Shown: positions 42,239-51,873, counted from the stretch's first letter. The stretch is DNA of 64,000 nucleotides from Flavobacteriaceae bacterium PS02336 (GCA_029960065.1 JASCOF010000002.1:1-64000), one strand, 5' to 3'. A program made the numbers and translations. The notes: generated from the letters alone by a model not told the origin.

Positions 42239-42516
42239 AATCGTTCCTGTTTTAAAAGTTTTACATTTTGTTACGTTCGCTTTTCTCGTTTCCTGCTTCC
42301 TGTTGGTGTTTGCTCCGCTTCGCTTCGCATAAATTTTTCCAAAAGAAAAACCGGAAAAAAGAAAGCAGACTATCAAGGCGGTCAAGAGGAAAAGCCAAAA
42401 GGAAACGGAATAATTGGAGGGTACCTTTAGGGAGGAAACCGTTTATGCCGTAGTCTTTTGGGTGGGATTGAGCGTGGGTGACCGCCGTACTTTGGCTGCC
42501 TTTTTACCGGTTGATT

Positions 42517-42648
42517 ATGGAAATATTCCGTCTTAAATTTCATGGGATAATTGACCAGGCAATGAAAGCCTGTGATAGAGATTTGAAAAACATTGAAGAG
42601 GGAAATGAATTGGCGAAGTGTTTTTCAATTTCCTATATCAATAAGTAG
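42517..42648 (+). pseudogene. Short 5' fragment, possibly of an rteC-like gene
   Basis: A 43-codon frame reads MEIFRLKFHGIIDQAMKACD and then RDLKNIEEGNELAKCFSISY before a stop. It resembles the N-terminus of RteC-type regulators of Bacteroidota mobile elements, and nothing matching continues downstream, so it may be a truncated remnant. The evidence is weak. The rest of 42239-42718 (about 480 bases) shows no other gene or hairpin that I can support. Confidence 0.35.
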
Positions 42649-42718
42649 TCAAAAGCTCTTTTACTGCGAGGAGAGTGCGAAAGAGGTAAATGTGCTTAGG
42701 CTACAAAAAGTAAGGACA

Positions 42719-42748
42719 TAAAAAAAGCAGAACCATTATGGTCCTGCT
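42719..42748 (-). terminator. Intrinsic terminator of the second integrase
   Basis: On the minus strand AGCAGGACC, loop ATAAT and GGTTCTGCT form a stem (one G-T pair) followed by T7. It lies 25 bases after the integrase stop. Confidence 0.7.
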
Positions 42749-42772
42749 CTGTTTTGAAGTGATAAAAGCTGA

Positions 42773-44023
42773 TCAGAGGGCTGTAAGAAATGCTTCTTCC
42801 ATCGCCTGAAACTTTGGTGCAACTAAATCCATATCCTTGCTGATTTTTTGGCTTGTGATCTTAGCATAAATCTGTGTAGTAGAAATATTTTTATGTCCCA
42901 TCATTTTACTTAAACTTTCGAGCGGTACGCCTTCGGTCAAAAACATTGTTCCAAAGGTGTGTCTTGCCGTGTGAAAAGTTACTTTTTGTTCTGTGATAAT
43001 CTCAGCTGTTTCAATCAGTTTAGTAACGTGGTTATTGCAGGTTACATTAGTAGGAACCGGAAAGATAAATTCATTACGTGTAGTACCAATATACTTTTCT
43101 ATAATACGTTTTGGAATTTCCATTAACCGAACGTTGGAAGCAATATCTGATTTTTTTCTCCTGCTGATAATCCATTGATGACCGTCAAAGAAAGACTGAA
43201 TATTATTCCTTGTCAATTTTTTAATATCCGCATAAGCAAGGCCGGTAAAACAACTAAAAATAAAAAGGTCTTTTACAAGTTCGTATCTCGGATGTGGCGG
43301 TATGCACATCATCAGCTTTTCTACATCTTCTTTAAGGATATAACCCCGGTCGGTTTCTTCCATATTGATTTCATAATCCTGAAAAGGATTATCACGTATT
43401 AAGCCTTTCTTAATAGCCAGCTCTACTAAACTTAATACAGGCATTGTATAAACCCACACTGTATTATGTGAAGACTTTAGGTCGTAACGAAGATAGAAGT
43501 CAAATTCACGGATAAAATCACCCGTTAATTCACGGAAAGCCATATCATCACGGTGGTAGCGTTCTTTTATAAACGTTGTAAGATGATTGTAGACTGTGAT
43601 ATACTTATTGTAAGTGCTTTGTGATCTTTCTTCCTTTTCGACCAGTTTTTTAAAATTCTCATTTTGGTCGTTGAAGACTTTCAGTATAGCATCATCCATT
43701 ACACCTACACCTAAAAATACCAGCTTTACTTTTTGGGCTGTAGCAAAACCTTCGTGCTTCAGCATATCGTCATAAATTTTGTCGATTCTCCCTCGAATGT
43801 TATCCAGTTTTTGGTTAATATTCAAAGCTGTGGCACTTTTACCCTCAACCCGTCCGTATTTCAAATCCCAATTTTTCGGATTAATTTCTAACTTTGTTCC
43901 TAAAGTTTTAGGTGTCCCATCAATGGTGATACGCGCCATAATTGGTGCGTTACCATTCTTTTTCAGTTCGTTCTTTTTCAAGTAGAAAAGTAGTTTGAAC
44001 GTGGACTTTTTTGTCTGTTCCAT
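42773..44023 (-). CDS. Tyrosine recombinase/integrase (second copy)
   Basis: A 416-residue site-specific recombinase: arm-binding domain (FKLLFYLKKNELKKNGNAPI), core-binding domain about residues 110-215, and catalytic domain with His351-x-x-Arg354, His377 in MMGHKN and Tyr386 in STTQIYAK. Box I is CFTGLAYADI with Ala in the arginine position, as in the first copy. It faces the PRTRC block and stands beside chromosomal glycosyltransferase genes, so it probably marks one end of the integrative conjugative element. No tRNA or obvious attachment repeat was found in the 370 bases upstream. Confidence 0.92.
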   Translation of the reverse strand: MEQTKKSTFKLLFYLKKNELKKNGNAPIMARITIDGTPKTLGTKLEINPKNWDLKYGRVEGKSATALNINQKLDNIRGRIDKIYDDMLKHEGFATAQKVKLVFLGVGVMDDAILKVFNDQNENFKKLVEKEERSQSTYNKYITVYNHLTTFIKERYHRDDMAFRELTGDFIREFDFYLRYDLKSSHNTVWVYTMPVLSLVELAIKKGLIRDNPFQDYEINMEETDRGYILKEDVEKLMMCIPPHPRYELVKDLFIFSCFTGLAYADIKKLTRNNIQSFFDGHQWIISRRKKSDIASNVRLMEIPKRIIEKYIGTTRNEFIFPVPTNVTCNNHVTKLIETAEIITEQKVTFHTARHTFGTMFLTEGVPLESLSKMMGHKNISTTQIYAKITSQKISKDMDLVAPKFQAMEEAFLTAL

Positions 44024-44236
44024 AACTCAAATGTTTAATGTTTAAAATTAAATTACATTGAGTTACAAGAGAATATAAAAAAGAGTGCAAACAACTGAAA
44101 TATAAACAGTTAAATCAAGACTATAACTTCATTAATCGGTAACGAGTTAGTAACCTAACATTGTATTTCCAAGCCCAAAATCTATCAGACACCGAGTTCC
44201 AAACTAAGACTCCTTTTTTATAAAGCATTGTATAGT

Positions 44237-44265
44237 AACGGTTTTAACCGTTTTTCTTACTTTTG
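44237..44265 (+). promoter_or_regulatory. Palindrome and TAnnTTTG box before the glycosyltransferase genes
   Basis: AACGGTT-TT-AACCGTT at 44237-44252 is a perfect palindrome and TACTTTTG at 44258-44265 fits the -7 box. The site lies 129 bases before the ATG at 44394. The palindrome may be an operator or a recombinase-related site, as it also lies close to the second integrase. Confidence 0.45.
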
Positions 44266-44393
44266 CTTTTTATTAATCTTTTTTTTCGAAAAAAATCAAA
44301 AAAATAGATGACAATTTATTGCTTCATTCTGCCGTTTGTTTAAAATACGATTTAATTCTATCTTTAGTATTCCAAAAACAAAATCTCTCCTGT

Positions 44394-45218
44394 ATGCATA
44401 AACTAATTCTTTTCATCAAGACTTATGAGCCTGATTTTAAAACAGTTTACAAGCTTCTGGATTCTATAGATAAATTTAACAGAGATACTATTCCGGTAAT
44501 TATTTCTGTAAATGATGATCACTATGATCTTTTAAAACCCGATTGTTTTGAAAAGTACAAAGTCTATCGTGATTCTGAAATTTTTAAAACCACTATTACC
44601 GAAGGATGGCGATACCAGCAGATTATAAAATGCAATGTTTATAAACTCAATCTTTGTGAAAATTACGTTGCCATAGATTCCGATTCTGTTTTTATAAGAG
44701 ACTTTTATGTTTCCGATTTTATGTTTGATGAAAATACGCCATACACCATCATGCAGGAATCGAAGGATTTATTAGAAATAACCGAAAGATTAAACATGGA
44801 TTCTGAAACTATTTTCTTTAAAAGAGCTTTGCGAGACACACGCCCTTTTTTTGGAAATAAAGGCAAGGAATGGGATTACGGTCCGTCTCCCTACATTTGG
44901 AACTGCAAAGTCTGGGAACATTTTAATGAAGTGTTTTTGAAAGAAATCAATCTCAATTTCGATCAATTTTTTACTGAAATTGACAAAAAAAGTTATTCTC
45001 CAAGCGACTGTGTAATTTATGGCGAATATTTATTAAAAACCAGACTTATAGATATACTGCCCATTAACAGTCTTTTCAAAGTTTATCATTACAAAAAACA
45101 ATATAGAATTGAGAAAAACCAGCTCAGTCTTGAGCAGTTAAGCAAAATTTATCTCGGTCTGATTCATCAAAGCAATTGGAAAAGAAAGAAAAAAAAGTGG
45201 TACCGATTTTTTCAATGA
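44394..45218 (+). CDS. DUF6492-like glycosyltransferase-fold protein
   Basis: A 274-residue protein starting MHKLILFIKTYEPDFKTVYK. It has a GT-A-like layout: VIISVNDDHYDLLKPDCFEK, the metal-binding DSD in NYVAIDSDSVFIRDFY and later WDYGPSPYIWNCKVWEHFNE. These features fit the DUF6492 group, thought to be glycosyltransferases of surface polysaccharides. Start 44394 is chosen over 44319 since the preceding 25 residues are atypical. It is first of three rightward glycosyltransferase genes. Confidence 0.72.
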   Translation: MHKLILFIKTYEPDFKTVYKLLDSIDKFNRDTIPVIISVNDDHYDLLKPDCFEKYKVYRDSEIFKTTITEGWRYQQIIKCNVYKLNLCENYVAIDSDSVFIRDFYVSDFMFDENTPYTIMQESKDLLEITERLNMDSETIFFKRALRDTRPFFGNKGKEWDYGPSPYIWNCKVWEHFNEVFLKEINLNFDQFFTEIDKKSYSPSDCVIYGEYLLKTRLIDILPINSLFKVYHYKKQYRIEKNQLSLEQLSKIYLGLIHQSNWKRKKKKWYRFFQ

Positions 45219-45252
45219 ATTAAAGAATAATATAATTCTAAAAAAGCTTCAG

Positions 45253-46347
45253 ATGATCAAGGCAAATAAAGTTTATTTGGTATTTCTTAACGGAAAATCT
45301 AATGCCGGCGGAGCAGAACGCATGGTTCATTATTTGGATGAATACCTCAAAAGCCGAAAAATTTTGACCGAAATAATTGATGAAGATCGTTTAAAAAATA
45401 CTTTTATAGGAAAGTTGTATTGGAGATTATTCAGCATCAAGCACTTTCAAAAACGAAGAGCAAAATATATCGCCAAGTTCACCACCGCTTTTCTCTGGTT
45501 ACATTATCGGCCGAATAAAATGGTAATCAGCAACGGAGAACCGACAGCTTATTATGCTACAGATTGTGTCATTTCTCATGGCTGTTATCATAAAATGGAG
45601 TTAGATTACGGCCGAAAAGATTCTAGATTGAGTAGAGTGGCTAAACTACAAATGAAAGCCTGTAAAAATGCCAAGAAAATAATCGCTGTAGAATCAAATG
45701 TCAAAGAAGATTTAATAAAGTACTATGGAATTAATGAAAATAAAATCAGCATTGTTCCAAATTGTATTGACCAGACTAATTTTTATCCGATAAAGAAACC
45801 TTCCGCCGATTTTAGAACCATTTTATATGTCGGCAGACTGGAACACGGAAAAGGTCTTACAGAATTACAAGAACTCGCAAAATTTGTTGATTCAAAAAGT
45901 GATTGGAAACTTCTTATTGCCTCAAACAATTCTTCTAATACGGAACTTTTTAAAAACTTAAATAATACGGAGATTTTAGTTGGATTAACTATTGACAACA
46001 TCAACCAACTTGCTTATTCGCGTGCAGACATTGTTTATTATCCTTCGTATTCCGAAAGTTTTGGAATGGTGACCATTGAAGCGCTTGCCTGTGGAAGACC
46101 AATTGCTGGAAATGCCGTTGGGATTTTACCTAAACTCGTCAAAGAAAAACATCCTGGCTGTTATCTTCTTCCCCAAAAAATAGATGAAAGCATTTTTAAT
46201 TTTTTTACAGAATGTCTCGAAGATTCAAAAAAATGCAAACCCGAAGAAATTCATGAAATAACAATGAACAAATTTGGCATCAAATCCTATTTTGAACAAA
46301 TGGATCAACAGTTTTTTAGTAAAAACCAAATACCACTTTACAAATGA
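45253..46347 (+). CDS. Glycosyltransferase family 4
   Basis: A 364-residue GT-B glycosyltransferase. The N-terminal part has NGKSNAGGAERMVHYLDEYL, the linker NKISIVPNCIDQTNFYPI, and the nucleotide-sugar side TILYVGRLEHGKGLTELQEL and PSYSESFGMVTIEALACGRP (the E-x7-E region). It probably adds a sugar to an outer-membrane or capsular polysaccharide. It overlaps the next gene by 4 bases. Confidence 0.88.
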   Translation: MIKANKVYLVFLNGKSNAGGAERMVHYLDEYLKSRKILTEIIDEDRLKNTFIGKLYWRLFSIKHFQKRRAKYIAKFTTAFLWLHYRPNKMVISNGEPTAYYATDCVISHGCYHKMELDYGRKDSRLSRVAKLQMKACKNAKKIIAVESNVKEDLIKYYGINENKISIVPNCIDQTNFYPIKKPSADFRTILYVGRLEHGKGLTELQELAKFVDSKSDWKLLIASNNSSNTELFKNLNNTEILVGLTIDNINQLAYSRADIVYYPSYSESFGMVTIEALACGRPIAGNAVGILPKLVKEKHPGCYLLPQKIDESIFNFFTECLEDSKKCKPEEIHEITMNKFGIKSYFEQMDQQFFSKNQIPLYK

Positions 46348-47480
46348 GAATTTTATATTTCTATCCCGAAAACCCATTATATAAAACCAAAGGCAACAAC
46401 GCAAGAGCTTTGTCCATGCTGGAATATTTTAAGGCAAGAGACATTGAAGTCGATTTTGCAGGCGTTGAAACGGATTTATTTGGAGCTAATGAAATCGATA
46501 AACTGAAAGAAGAAAAACTAATTTCTAAAGGTTATTTTCTGCCCATTTTTATTAGAAAGAAAAACAAGCTTAAATATTTCTTTCATTACTCGCTTCCCAA
46601 TAAAATTAAAGGAAAAATTAGTTTGTTTGATAATGTTCGTTCCGGACATAAAAAGGCTTTTAATGCAGCTTTAAAAGAAAATGATTATGACGTTATCTTG
46701 ATTTCTTATCTCTATTGGTCCAATTTAATTAAGAATAATCCCTACCTCAAAAAAGCAAAATTAATGATTGACACGCACGATTTCCAAACTGCTCAATTTC
46801 AGAAAAAAAAGAAGTTTAAATTGGGGAAGTTTTTTGAAACAGAAATAAAAATCTTAAGTTCTTATGATAAAATTTTAGTGATTTCTCCAGAAGAAAAATA
46901 TCTGTTCTCTCAATTTATTGATAAAGAGATTGCTTTGGTAACACATAGTCTGCCACAAAAGAGCCAGTTAAAAACAGCAAGTAAATACGACATTATTTAT
47001 GTTGCCAGCGAAAACGAACACAATACAAAAGCAGCAAAATGGTTTTTTAGTGAAGTGTATCATTTGCTTTCAAAATCATTGAAAATTGTTGTGATTGGTA
47101 AAATCGGTACATTCATTGGCGAATACCCAAATGTGGAGAAAATCAGTTTTATTGAAAATTTAGATGATGCTTATCGCGAGTCTAAAATCGCTATATGCCC
47201 CATGCTGAGCGGAACCGGAATCAAAATTAAAGTGATAGAAGCTTTATCTTTTGGAATTCCTACCGTTTGCAACGAAAGAGGTGTTGACGGGTTGGTAAAC
47301 AAAACCAATAATGGCTGTTTGGTTTCAAATGATCCGACTGAATTTGCCAATTATATTGACAATCTCCTTACTGATCCTAATTTCTATAACAAAATCAGTT
47401 TAGAAGCCGTTTCCTATTTTAACGATCATCACAGTCTTGATTCCGTATATACTGCATTAGATCAAGTTTTTGAATTATAA
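46344..47480 (+). CDS. Glycosyltransferase family 4
   Basis: A 378-residue GT-B glycosyltransferase: RILYFYPENPLYKTKGNNAR at the start, MIDTHDFQTAQFQKKKKFKL in the middle and a C-terminal CPMLSGTGIKIKVIEALSFG with PTVCNERGVDGL. Start overlaps the preceding gene by 4 bases, so both are one operon. Its stop meets the leftward gene 47475-48671 tail to tail with a 6-base overlap. Acceptor unknown. Confidence 0.87.
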   Translation: MRILYFYPENPLYKTKGNNARALSMLEYFKARDIEVDFAGVETDLFGANEIDKLKEEKLISKGYFLPIFIRKKNKLKYFFHYSLPNKIKGKISLFDNVRSGHKKAFNAALKENDYDVILISYLYWSNLIKNNPYLKKAKLMIDTHDFQTAQFQKKKKFKLGKFFETEIKILSSYDKILVISPEEKYLFSQFIDKEIALVTHSLPQKSQLKTASKYDIIYVASENEHNTKAAKWFFSEVYHLLSKSLKIVVIGKIGTFIGEYPNVEKISFIENLDDAYRESKIAICPMLSGTGIKIKVIEALSFGIPTVCNERGVDGLVNKTNNGCLVSNDPTEFANYIDNLLTDPNFYNKISLEAVSYFNDHHSLDSVYTALDQVFEL

Positions 47481-48671
47481 ATTATCCAATTTAGAGAATA
47501 CGTTTTCCAATGTTTTAGTTGAAAATGGCTCCAGACTTTCTTTTGAATTTTGCTGTAATTCCAGCCAAAGCGATTTATTAGAATATAAATCAACGATCGC
47601 TGTTGCAAAATCTTGTTTCGCATCATGAATCAAAGCATTTTTTTGATGAACCAGTTCCATTCCTTCTGCTCCAACTGAAGAAGTTATAACAGGCAGATAA
47701 TATTCAAACGCTTGTCCTATTTTGCCTTTTACGCCTGCTCCATAACGTAAAGGCACAATCATGAATTTGTTTTTAATAAAAAACGGTTCAATATCCCAAA
47801 CATGACCTGTAAAAATGAATCTTGAATCCTGAATATCTTTAATCTTTTCATTAAGATTTCCGATAATATTTACCTTAATAGAATTATTTCTTTTCCATAC
47901 AATTGGCATTATTTCATGATACAAATAACGGACCGCATCAATGTTTGGCTCGTGGTTAGAGCCAATAAACAGTATGTCTTCACGATCTTCAAAAGGCCAG
48001 GTTTCTTCTTTTGTAATTTTAGGGTGATGAATATTGGAGATTGTCATCAGCTTATCGGCATCAATATAACGTGACATTATCTGCTTTTCAAAATCAGAAA
48101 TAGTAATTATAAAATCTACATTTCGGGCGAGTTTGGTTTCGATAAAAAAGAATTTCAGATAATTTTTGAAATGCGAAACCCGCATCGGATCTATTTTGAT
48201 TGCTCTTTTATAGCGAAAAAAATGAATATCGACCATATCAAAAACCGAAGCAGCTTTAGGAAGAATTCTGGATATTTTTTTTAAGTTGCCGTGTAAAGAT
48301 CTTGCTCCATAATACCAAGCAAAATCAACTTTAGGAATTGCTTTTACAAAATCAAAATAGTTTGCATATTGATTCGTTTCGACATAAACAATGGCTCCCA
48401 AATCACTGAAATATTTTACATACACATTATCTCGAAAAATATTTTTCGAACAAATAATGCAATTGTAGCCTTTACTTCTAAAAAACAAAATGATTTCTAA
48501 AAATCTTCTTGAACCCGAATCATGTTCAGGCGACAGCATACGAATGTTAAAAAAGACAATGGTTTTGTTTGACGGATTATAAGTATCGTAGTTTGGTATA
48601 GATTGATCGGATTGGCTTTTAATTATTTTTTTTCGCGCATAATAACGTTTAATACTTTTAAATATCCCCAT
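47475..48671 (-). CDS. Glycosyltransferase (GT4-like), convergent
   Basis: A 398-residue protein starting MGIFKSIKRYYARKKIIKSQ. Features include TIVFFNIRMLSPEHDSGSRR, DIHFFRYKRAIKIDP and a GT-B ending with VPLRYGAGVKGKIGQAFEYY and PVITSSVGAEGMELVHQKNA. Start 48671 is preferred over an upstream in-frame ATG at 48761, because the extra 30 residues are atypical. It is convergent with the rightward glycosyltransferase operon. Confidence 0.85.
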   Translation of the reverse strand: MGIFKSIKRYYARKKIIKSQSDQSIPNYDTYNPSNKTIVFFNIRMLSPEHDSGSRRFLEIILFFRSKGYNCIICSKNIFRDNVYVKYFSDLGAIVYVETNQYANYFDFVKAIPKVDFAWYYGARSLHGNLKKISRILPKAASVFDMVDIHFFRYKRAIKIDPMRVSHFKNYLKFFFIETKLARNVDFIITISDFEKQIMSRYIDADKLMTISNIHHPKITKEETWPFEDREDILFIGSNHEPNIDAVRYLYHEIMPIVWKRNNSIKVNIIGNLNEKIKDIQDSRFIFTGHVWDIEPFFIKNKFMIVPLRYGAGVKGKIGQAFEYYLPVITSSVGAEGMELVHQKNALIHDAKQDFATAIVDLYSNKSLWLELQQNSKESLEPFSTKTLENVFSKLDNL

Positions 48672-48895
48672 ATATTTTCGTCTTATATAAGCTTGATTTT
48701 TCCTTTTAATTAAAAACTCATTCGTAATTTGTATAGTATGCGAAAACAGTAAAAAGTGCAATAATTAACAGAATAAAAATACATGTTTAATTATGTTTTG
48801 TAAAGCTTTTCAGCAATTTACGAATTAAATTTAAAAAAAGTATGAAGTTAAATACTGTAATTGTTTCATTTAAAAAGTAAAAACCCCATAAAATC

Positions 48896-49360
48896 CTATT
48901 CTTTCAATTTATCCAGAAGAACTTTAAAATCTTTTGTACCCAAATAGAGATTGTATTGAAAGATAATTTCGTTTTTCTCATTCAAAACGCATAAAGTCGG
49001 ATACGTAATTTGATTATTGATCGTGCCGAGCTGCATTGCCAGTTCGTGAACCCCAACATTATTTCCAGAAGGTTTATATTTAAATAGCTGCTTATTAAAA
49101 GTAATATCTCGTTTTTCCTCGGCATTAAAATCGATGAAATAGAAATCGGAATTAAGTTTTTCAATGATTTCTTTGTTTTTAAAAGTCGTAACCTTCATTC
49201 TTTGGCAGAATTGACACCAATCGGTATGAATAAAAACAATGATTTTTCTTTTCTGATTCTGCTGTAAAGCTTCAATTTCCTCAAAAGAATTACTTTTCAG
49301 CTGACAGAAACCTGCCGCTGAAATTCCGAAGAAGAAAATAAATAGAAATAGCTTTTTCAT
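48896..49360 (-). CDS. Exported thioredoxin-family protein
   Basis: A 154-residue protein with a signal peptide (LFLFIFFFGISAAGFCQ) and a thioredoxin fold: active site Cys-Gln-Phe-Cys in DWCQFCQRMKVTTF, cis-Pro in TYPTLCVLNEKNEI. It would act in the periplasm as a thiol reductase or oxidase. It lies leftward near the TonB-dependent receptor gene, from which it is separated by a 27-bp inverted repeat. Partner unknown. Confidence 0.85.
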   Translation of the reverse strand: MKKLFLFIFFFGISAAGFCQLKSNSFEEIEALQQNQKRKIIVFIHTDWCQFCQRMKVTTFKNKEIIEKLNSDFYFIDFNAEEKRDITFNKQLFKYKPSGNNVGVHELAMQLGTINNQITYPTLCVLNEKNEIIFQYNLYLGTKDFKVLLDKLKE

Positions 49361-49446
49361 TTGTTTTTTTATTTTTCCTTTTTGCCACTCCCGATAGCTA
49401 TCGGGATAAAAGGATTAGAATGGATTTTTTTTCTTCGTTTGTCACC

Positions 49447-49520
49447 CTGAGCGTCCCGAGACTTCGGGAGAAGGGCGCTACAATTGGAACGGGCTTCTCC
49501 CGAAGTCTCGGGACGCTCAG
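49447..49520. repeat. 27-bp perfect inverted repeat
   Basis: Arms 49447-49473 and 49494-49520 are exact reverse complements (CTGAGCGTCCCGAGACTTCG begins the left arm) around a 20-base loop. It lies in the 210-base gap between thioredoxin and TonB receptor genes. A smaller palindrome, CCCGATAGCTATCGGG, is at about 49388-49403. The element shares CTGAGCG with the repeat at 56629 and may be a REP-like repeat or bidirectional terminator. Confidence 0.8.
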
Positions 49521-49570
49521 CCTGACAAACAAAAAATCCGTTTAATCTGTGCAATCTGTGGCCTCTAAAT

Positions 49571-51823
49571 TTACCTCAAATTATATCGTAACCCAATAAA
49601 CCCGCGAATCGTTTGATTCTGCCCGTAAACATAAGTCGTGTCAAAAGTCAAACCGTACGGATTATCTGGCGTGACCAATACTTTTCCATTCGTATCGTAT
49701 TGTACATTTTTATCGAAAGGATCATTTGTTCTCGAAATCAGAAACGGATTATTCTGTTTTGGAGTAAAGTTCAGCAGATTTTTTACACCGCCATACAATT
49801 CAAAATCCTTCCAGCCCGTATAAGTAAATTGAATATTCTGAATGCTGTACCAAGGTGAATTTGGGTTTCGAGGATCATACTCGCTCAGCAAAGGCAGTTT
49901 CATCGGACTGTAAACATTTCCCGTATAATCCAGCAATAAATTCCAAGGTTCAATTTTGTATGAAATACTCCAAGTTCCCGTGAATCTTTCAGTTAAATAA
50001 GGCCTTTCTGAAATTCCGTCTTCAACATTTTTATTATCCAAAACTGTTGCTCCAAGAATAAACTTCAAACCATTAGTAAAATTAAGATCAACATTCGTGC
50101 TGATACCTTGACTTACGGCAAAACCAGCAATATTATCATAGATAATTTTATTCGGATCACTTTCATAATCTGTCACAATCTTATTGCTGAATCTGGTGTA
50201 AAAAGCCGTTGTTTCGATTCCCATAAAAGTTCCGTTCCCGAAATTGATTTTCTGAATATAGTTCAAATTTACATTGACCGATTTCTCTGGTTTCAAATCA
50301 TTTTCTATTACCACATCTCTTGATCCCGTAAGCGCCGCATGATCTTCGGTAAAGAGATTCACAACTCTAAAGCCGGTTCCAGCATTCAGCCTGAAAATAG
50401 TATTTTCGTTTGCTTTGAAACGATAGGCAAATCTCGGTGTAAAGATTGAACCATGAATTGAATTGTAATCGTAACGAGCTCCCAGCAAAATTTGGCTTTT
50501 TGGAGAAAAAGTTATTTCGTCCTGCACAAAAATTCCAGGAAGCCAAGTACTTTCAGCATCTTTTGTCGCCGTTGTATTATCATCGTAATAGGTATATCTG
50601 CTGGCAATTCCGGCTAATAAATCGTTTCGTCCTATTTTTTTATCCCAAGTCAGTTGCAGGAAACCTATTTTTTGATTGGCGATATACGAAGTTGTTCCGT
50701 AACGGCTGTCCTGATAATGCACATTTCCAGAAAACGAAAGCATCAATTTTTCTTCAAACGGCAATTGATAACTACCTATTAATTCTGCTCTTTTGGTGTA
50801 AATACTTTCGCCGTAAATTTCATCTCCTCCGCGGTATTTTTTCTCCCAGCGAATATCTCCTCCCCAGCGGTCCTCATACATAGCACGCGCCGCTATGGTA
50901 AAAAGCCGATTGTTATTTCGCTGAAAACTCCATTTATTAAATACCGAAATACGATCTGAAAGTGTCACATCAGTAAAATTGTCTTTGTCTTTATCAATTA
51001 CCTGATCGTAGTTAAAGTAATTAATTCCTAAAAGTGTAGTCGCTTTTTTACCCGCATTGAACTTCATTCCCAAATCAAGATTGTTTTCCAGATAAGTCGT
51101 TGTAAAATAATCTGCAGAAAACATGGGTGCATTGGTTGGGTTTTTAGTGATAATATTAATTAAACCTCCAACAGCTTCGCTTCCATAAAGAGACGAAGCT
51201 GGGCCTTTTACGATTTCAATTCGTTCGACCAAAGAGTTTGGAATTCCAGACAATCCATAAACTGTAGAAAGACTGCTCACAATTGGCATTCCATCAATCA
51301 TTACCAAAGTATAAGGACCTTCTAATCCGTTGATATGAATATCTCCCGTGTTACAGACACCGCAATTTAACTGCGGACGAACTCCGTTTATGTTTTGCAG
51401 CGCATCATAAATACTCGGCGTTGGGTTTTTCTTGAAGAAGACCGGCGAATAAACCTCAACCGGCACGGCACTTTCTAAACGTTTTACGGGTTTTAAAGTT
51501 CCTGAAACTACCACTTCATTCAATTCGTTCTGATCTTCTTTTAATTCAAAATCAAGATCCAAATTCTGATTTTCTACTATTACTATTTTTTGGGTTAAGG
51601 ATTTGAATCCCGTAGAAGTCACCCCAATTTTATAAGTTCCTGCCGGAATATTTTCTAACTGATAATGTCCAAGAGAATCTGCTTGAGTTTTAAAGTTTGT
51701 ATTTAGTAAACGAATATTAATTTCCTGCATAACAGGAATATCTGCAGTTACATTTCCGGATATATTTTGAGAGTAAATGCTTTGTGCTGAAATTATTAAT
51801 ATTGTCAAAAATAAATATTTCAT
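49571..51823 (-). CDS. TonB-dependent outer-membrane receptor
   Basis: A 750-residue receptor. Signal peptide (FLTILIISAQSIYSQ), a carboxypeptidase-regulatory-like beta domain (about 22-105), a plug with GLEGPYTLVMIDGMPIVSSL and IEIVKGPASSLYGSEAVGGL, and a C-terminal barrel ending RGFIGLRYNLR. A CGVCNTGD segment sits early in the plug, as in a flavobacterial subfamily. The transported ligand is unknown (metal complex, haem or cobalamin are possible). Start 51823 is chosen since a promoter box at 51845-51852 lies between it and the alternative start at 51847. Confidence 0.9.
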   Translation of the reverse strand: MKYLFLTILIISAQSIYSQNISGNVTADIPVMQEINIRLLNTNFKTQADSLGHYQLENIPAGTYKIGVTSTGFKSLTQKIVIVENQNLDLDFELKEDQNELNEVVVSGTLKPVKRLESAVPVEVYSPVFFKKNPTPSIYDALQNINGVRPQLNCGVCNTGDIHINGLEGPYTLVMIDGMPIVSSLSTVYGLSGIPNSLVERIEIVKGPASSLYGSEAVGGLINIITKNPTNAPMFSADYFTTTYLENNLDLGMKFNAGKKATTLLGINYFNYDQVIDKDKDNFTDVTLSDRISVFNKWSFQRNNNRLFTIAARAMYEDRWGGDIRWEKKYRGGDEIYGESIYTKRAELIGSYQLPFEEKLMLSFSGNVHYQDSRYGTTSYIANQKIGFLQLTWDKKIGRNDLLAGIASRYTYYDDNTTATKDAESTWLPGIFVQDEITFSPKSQILLGARYDYNSIHGSIFTPRFAYRFKANENTIFRLNAGTGFRVVNLFTEDHAALTGSRDVVIENDLKPEKSVNVNLNYIQKINFGNGTFMGIETTAFYTRFSNKIVTDYESDPNKIIYDNIAGFAVSQGISTNVDLNFTNGLKFILGATVLDNKNVEDGISERPYLTERFTGTWSISYKIEPWNLLLDYTGNVYSPMKLPLLSEYDPRNPNSPWYSIQNIQFTYTGWKDFELYGGVKNLLNFTPKQNNPFLISRTNDPFDKNVQYDTNGKVLVTPDNPYGLTFDTTYVYGQNQTIRGFIGLRYNLR

Positions 51824-51844
51824 TATATTAAAATTAAATTTAGA

Positions 51845-51873
51845 CAAAACTAAAAATTAAATTTGACAAACAA
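51845..51873 (-). promoter_or_regulatory. Promoter of the TonB receptor gene
   Basis: On the minus strand TAGTTTTG (51845-51852) is the -7 box and TTG (51871-51873) the -33 element, with an 18-bp spacer. It decides against the start codon at 51847. Confidence 0.5.

Noticed and set aside
44228..44230. TTG as the -33 element of the glycosyltransferase promoter
   Set aside because: The spacer to the -7 box would be 27 bases, too long for a normal promoter.
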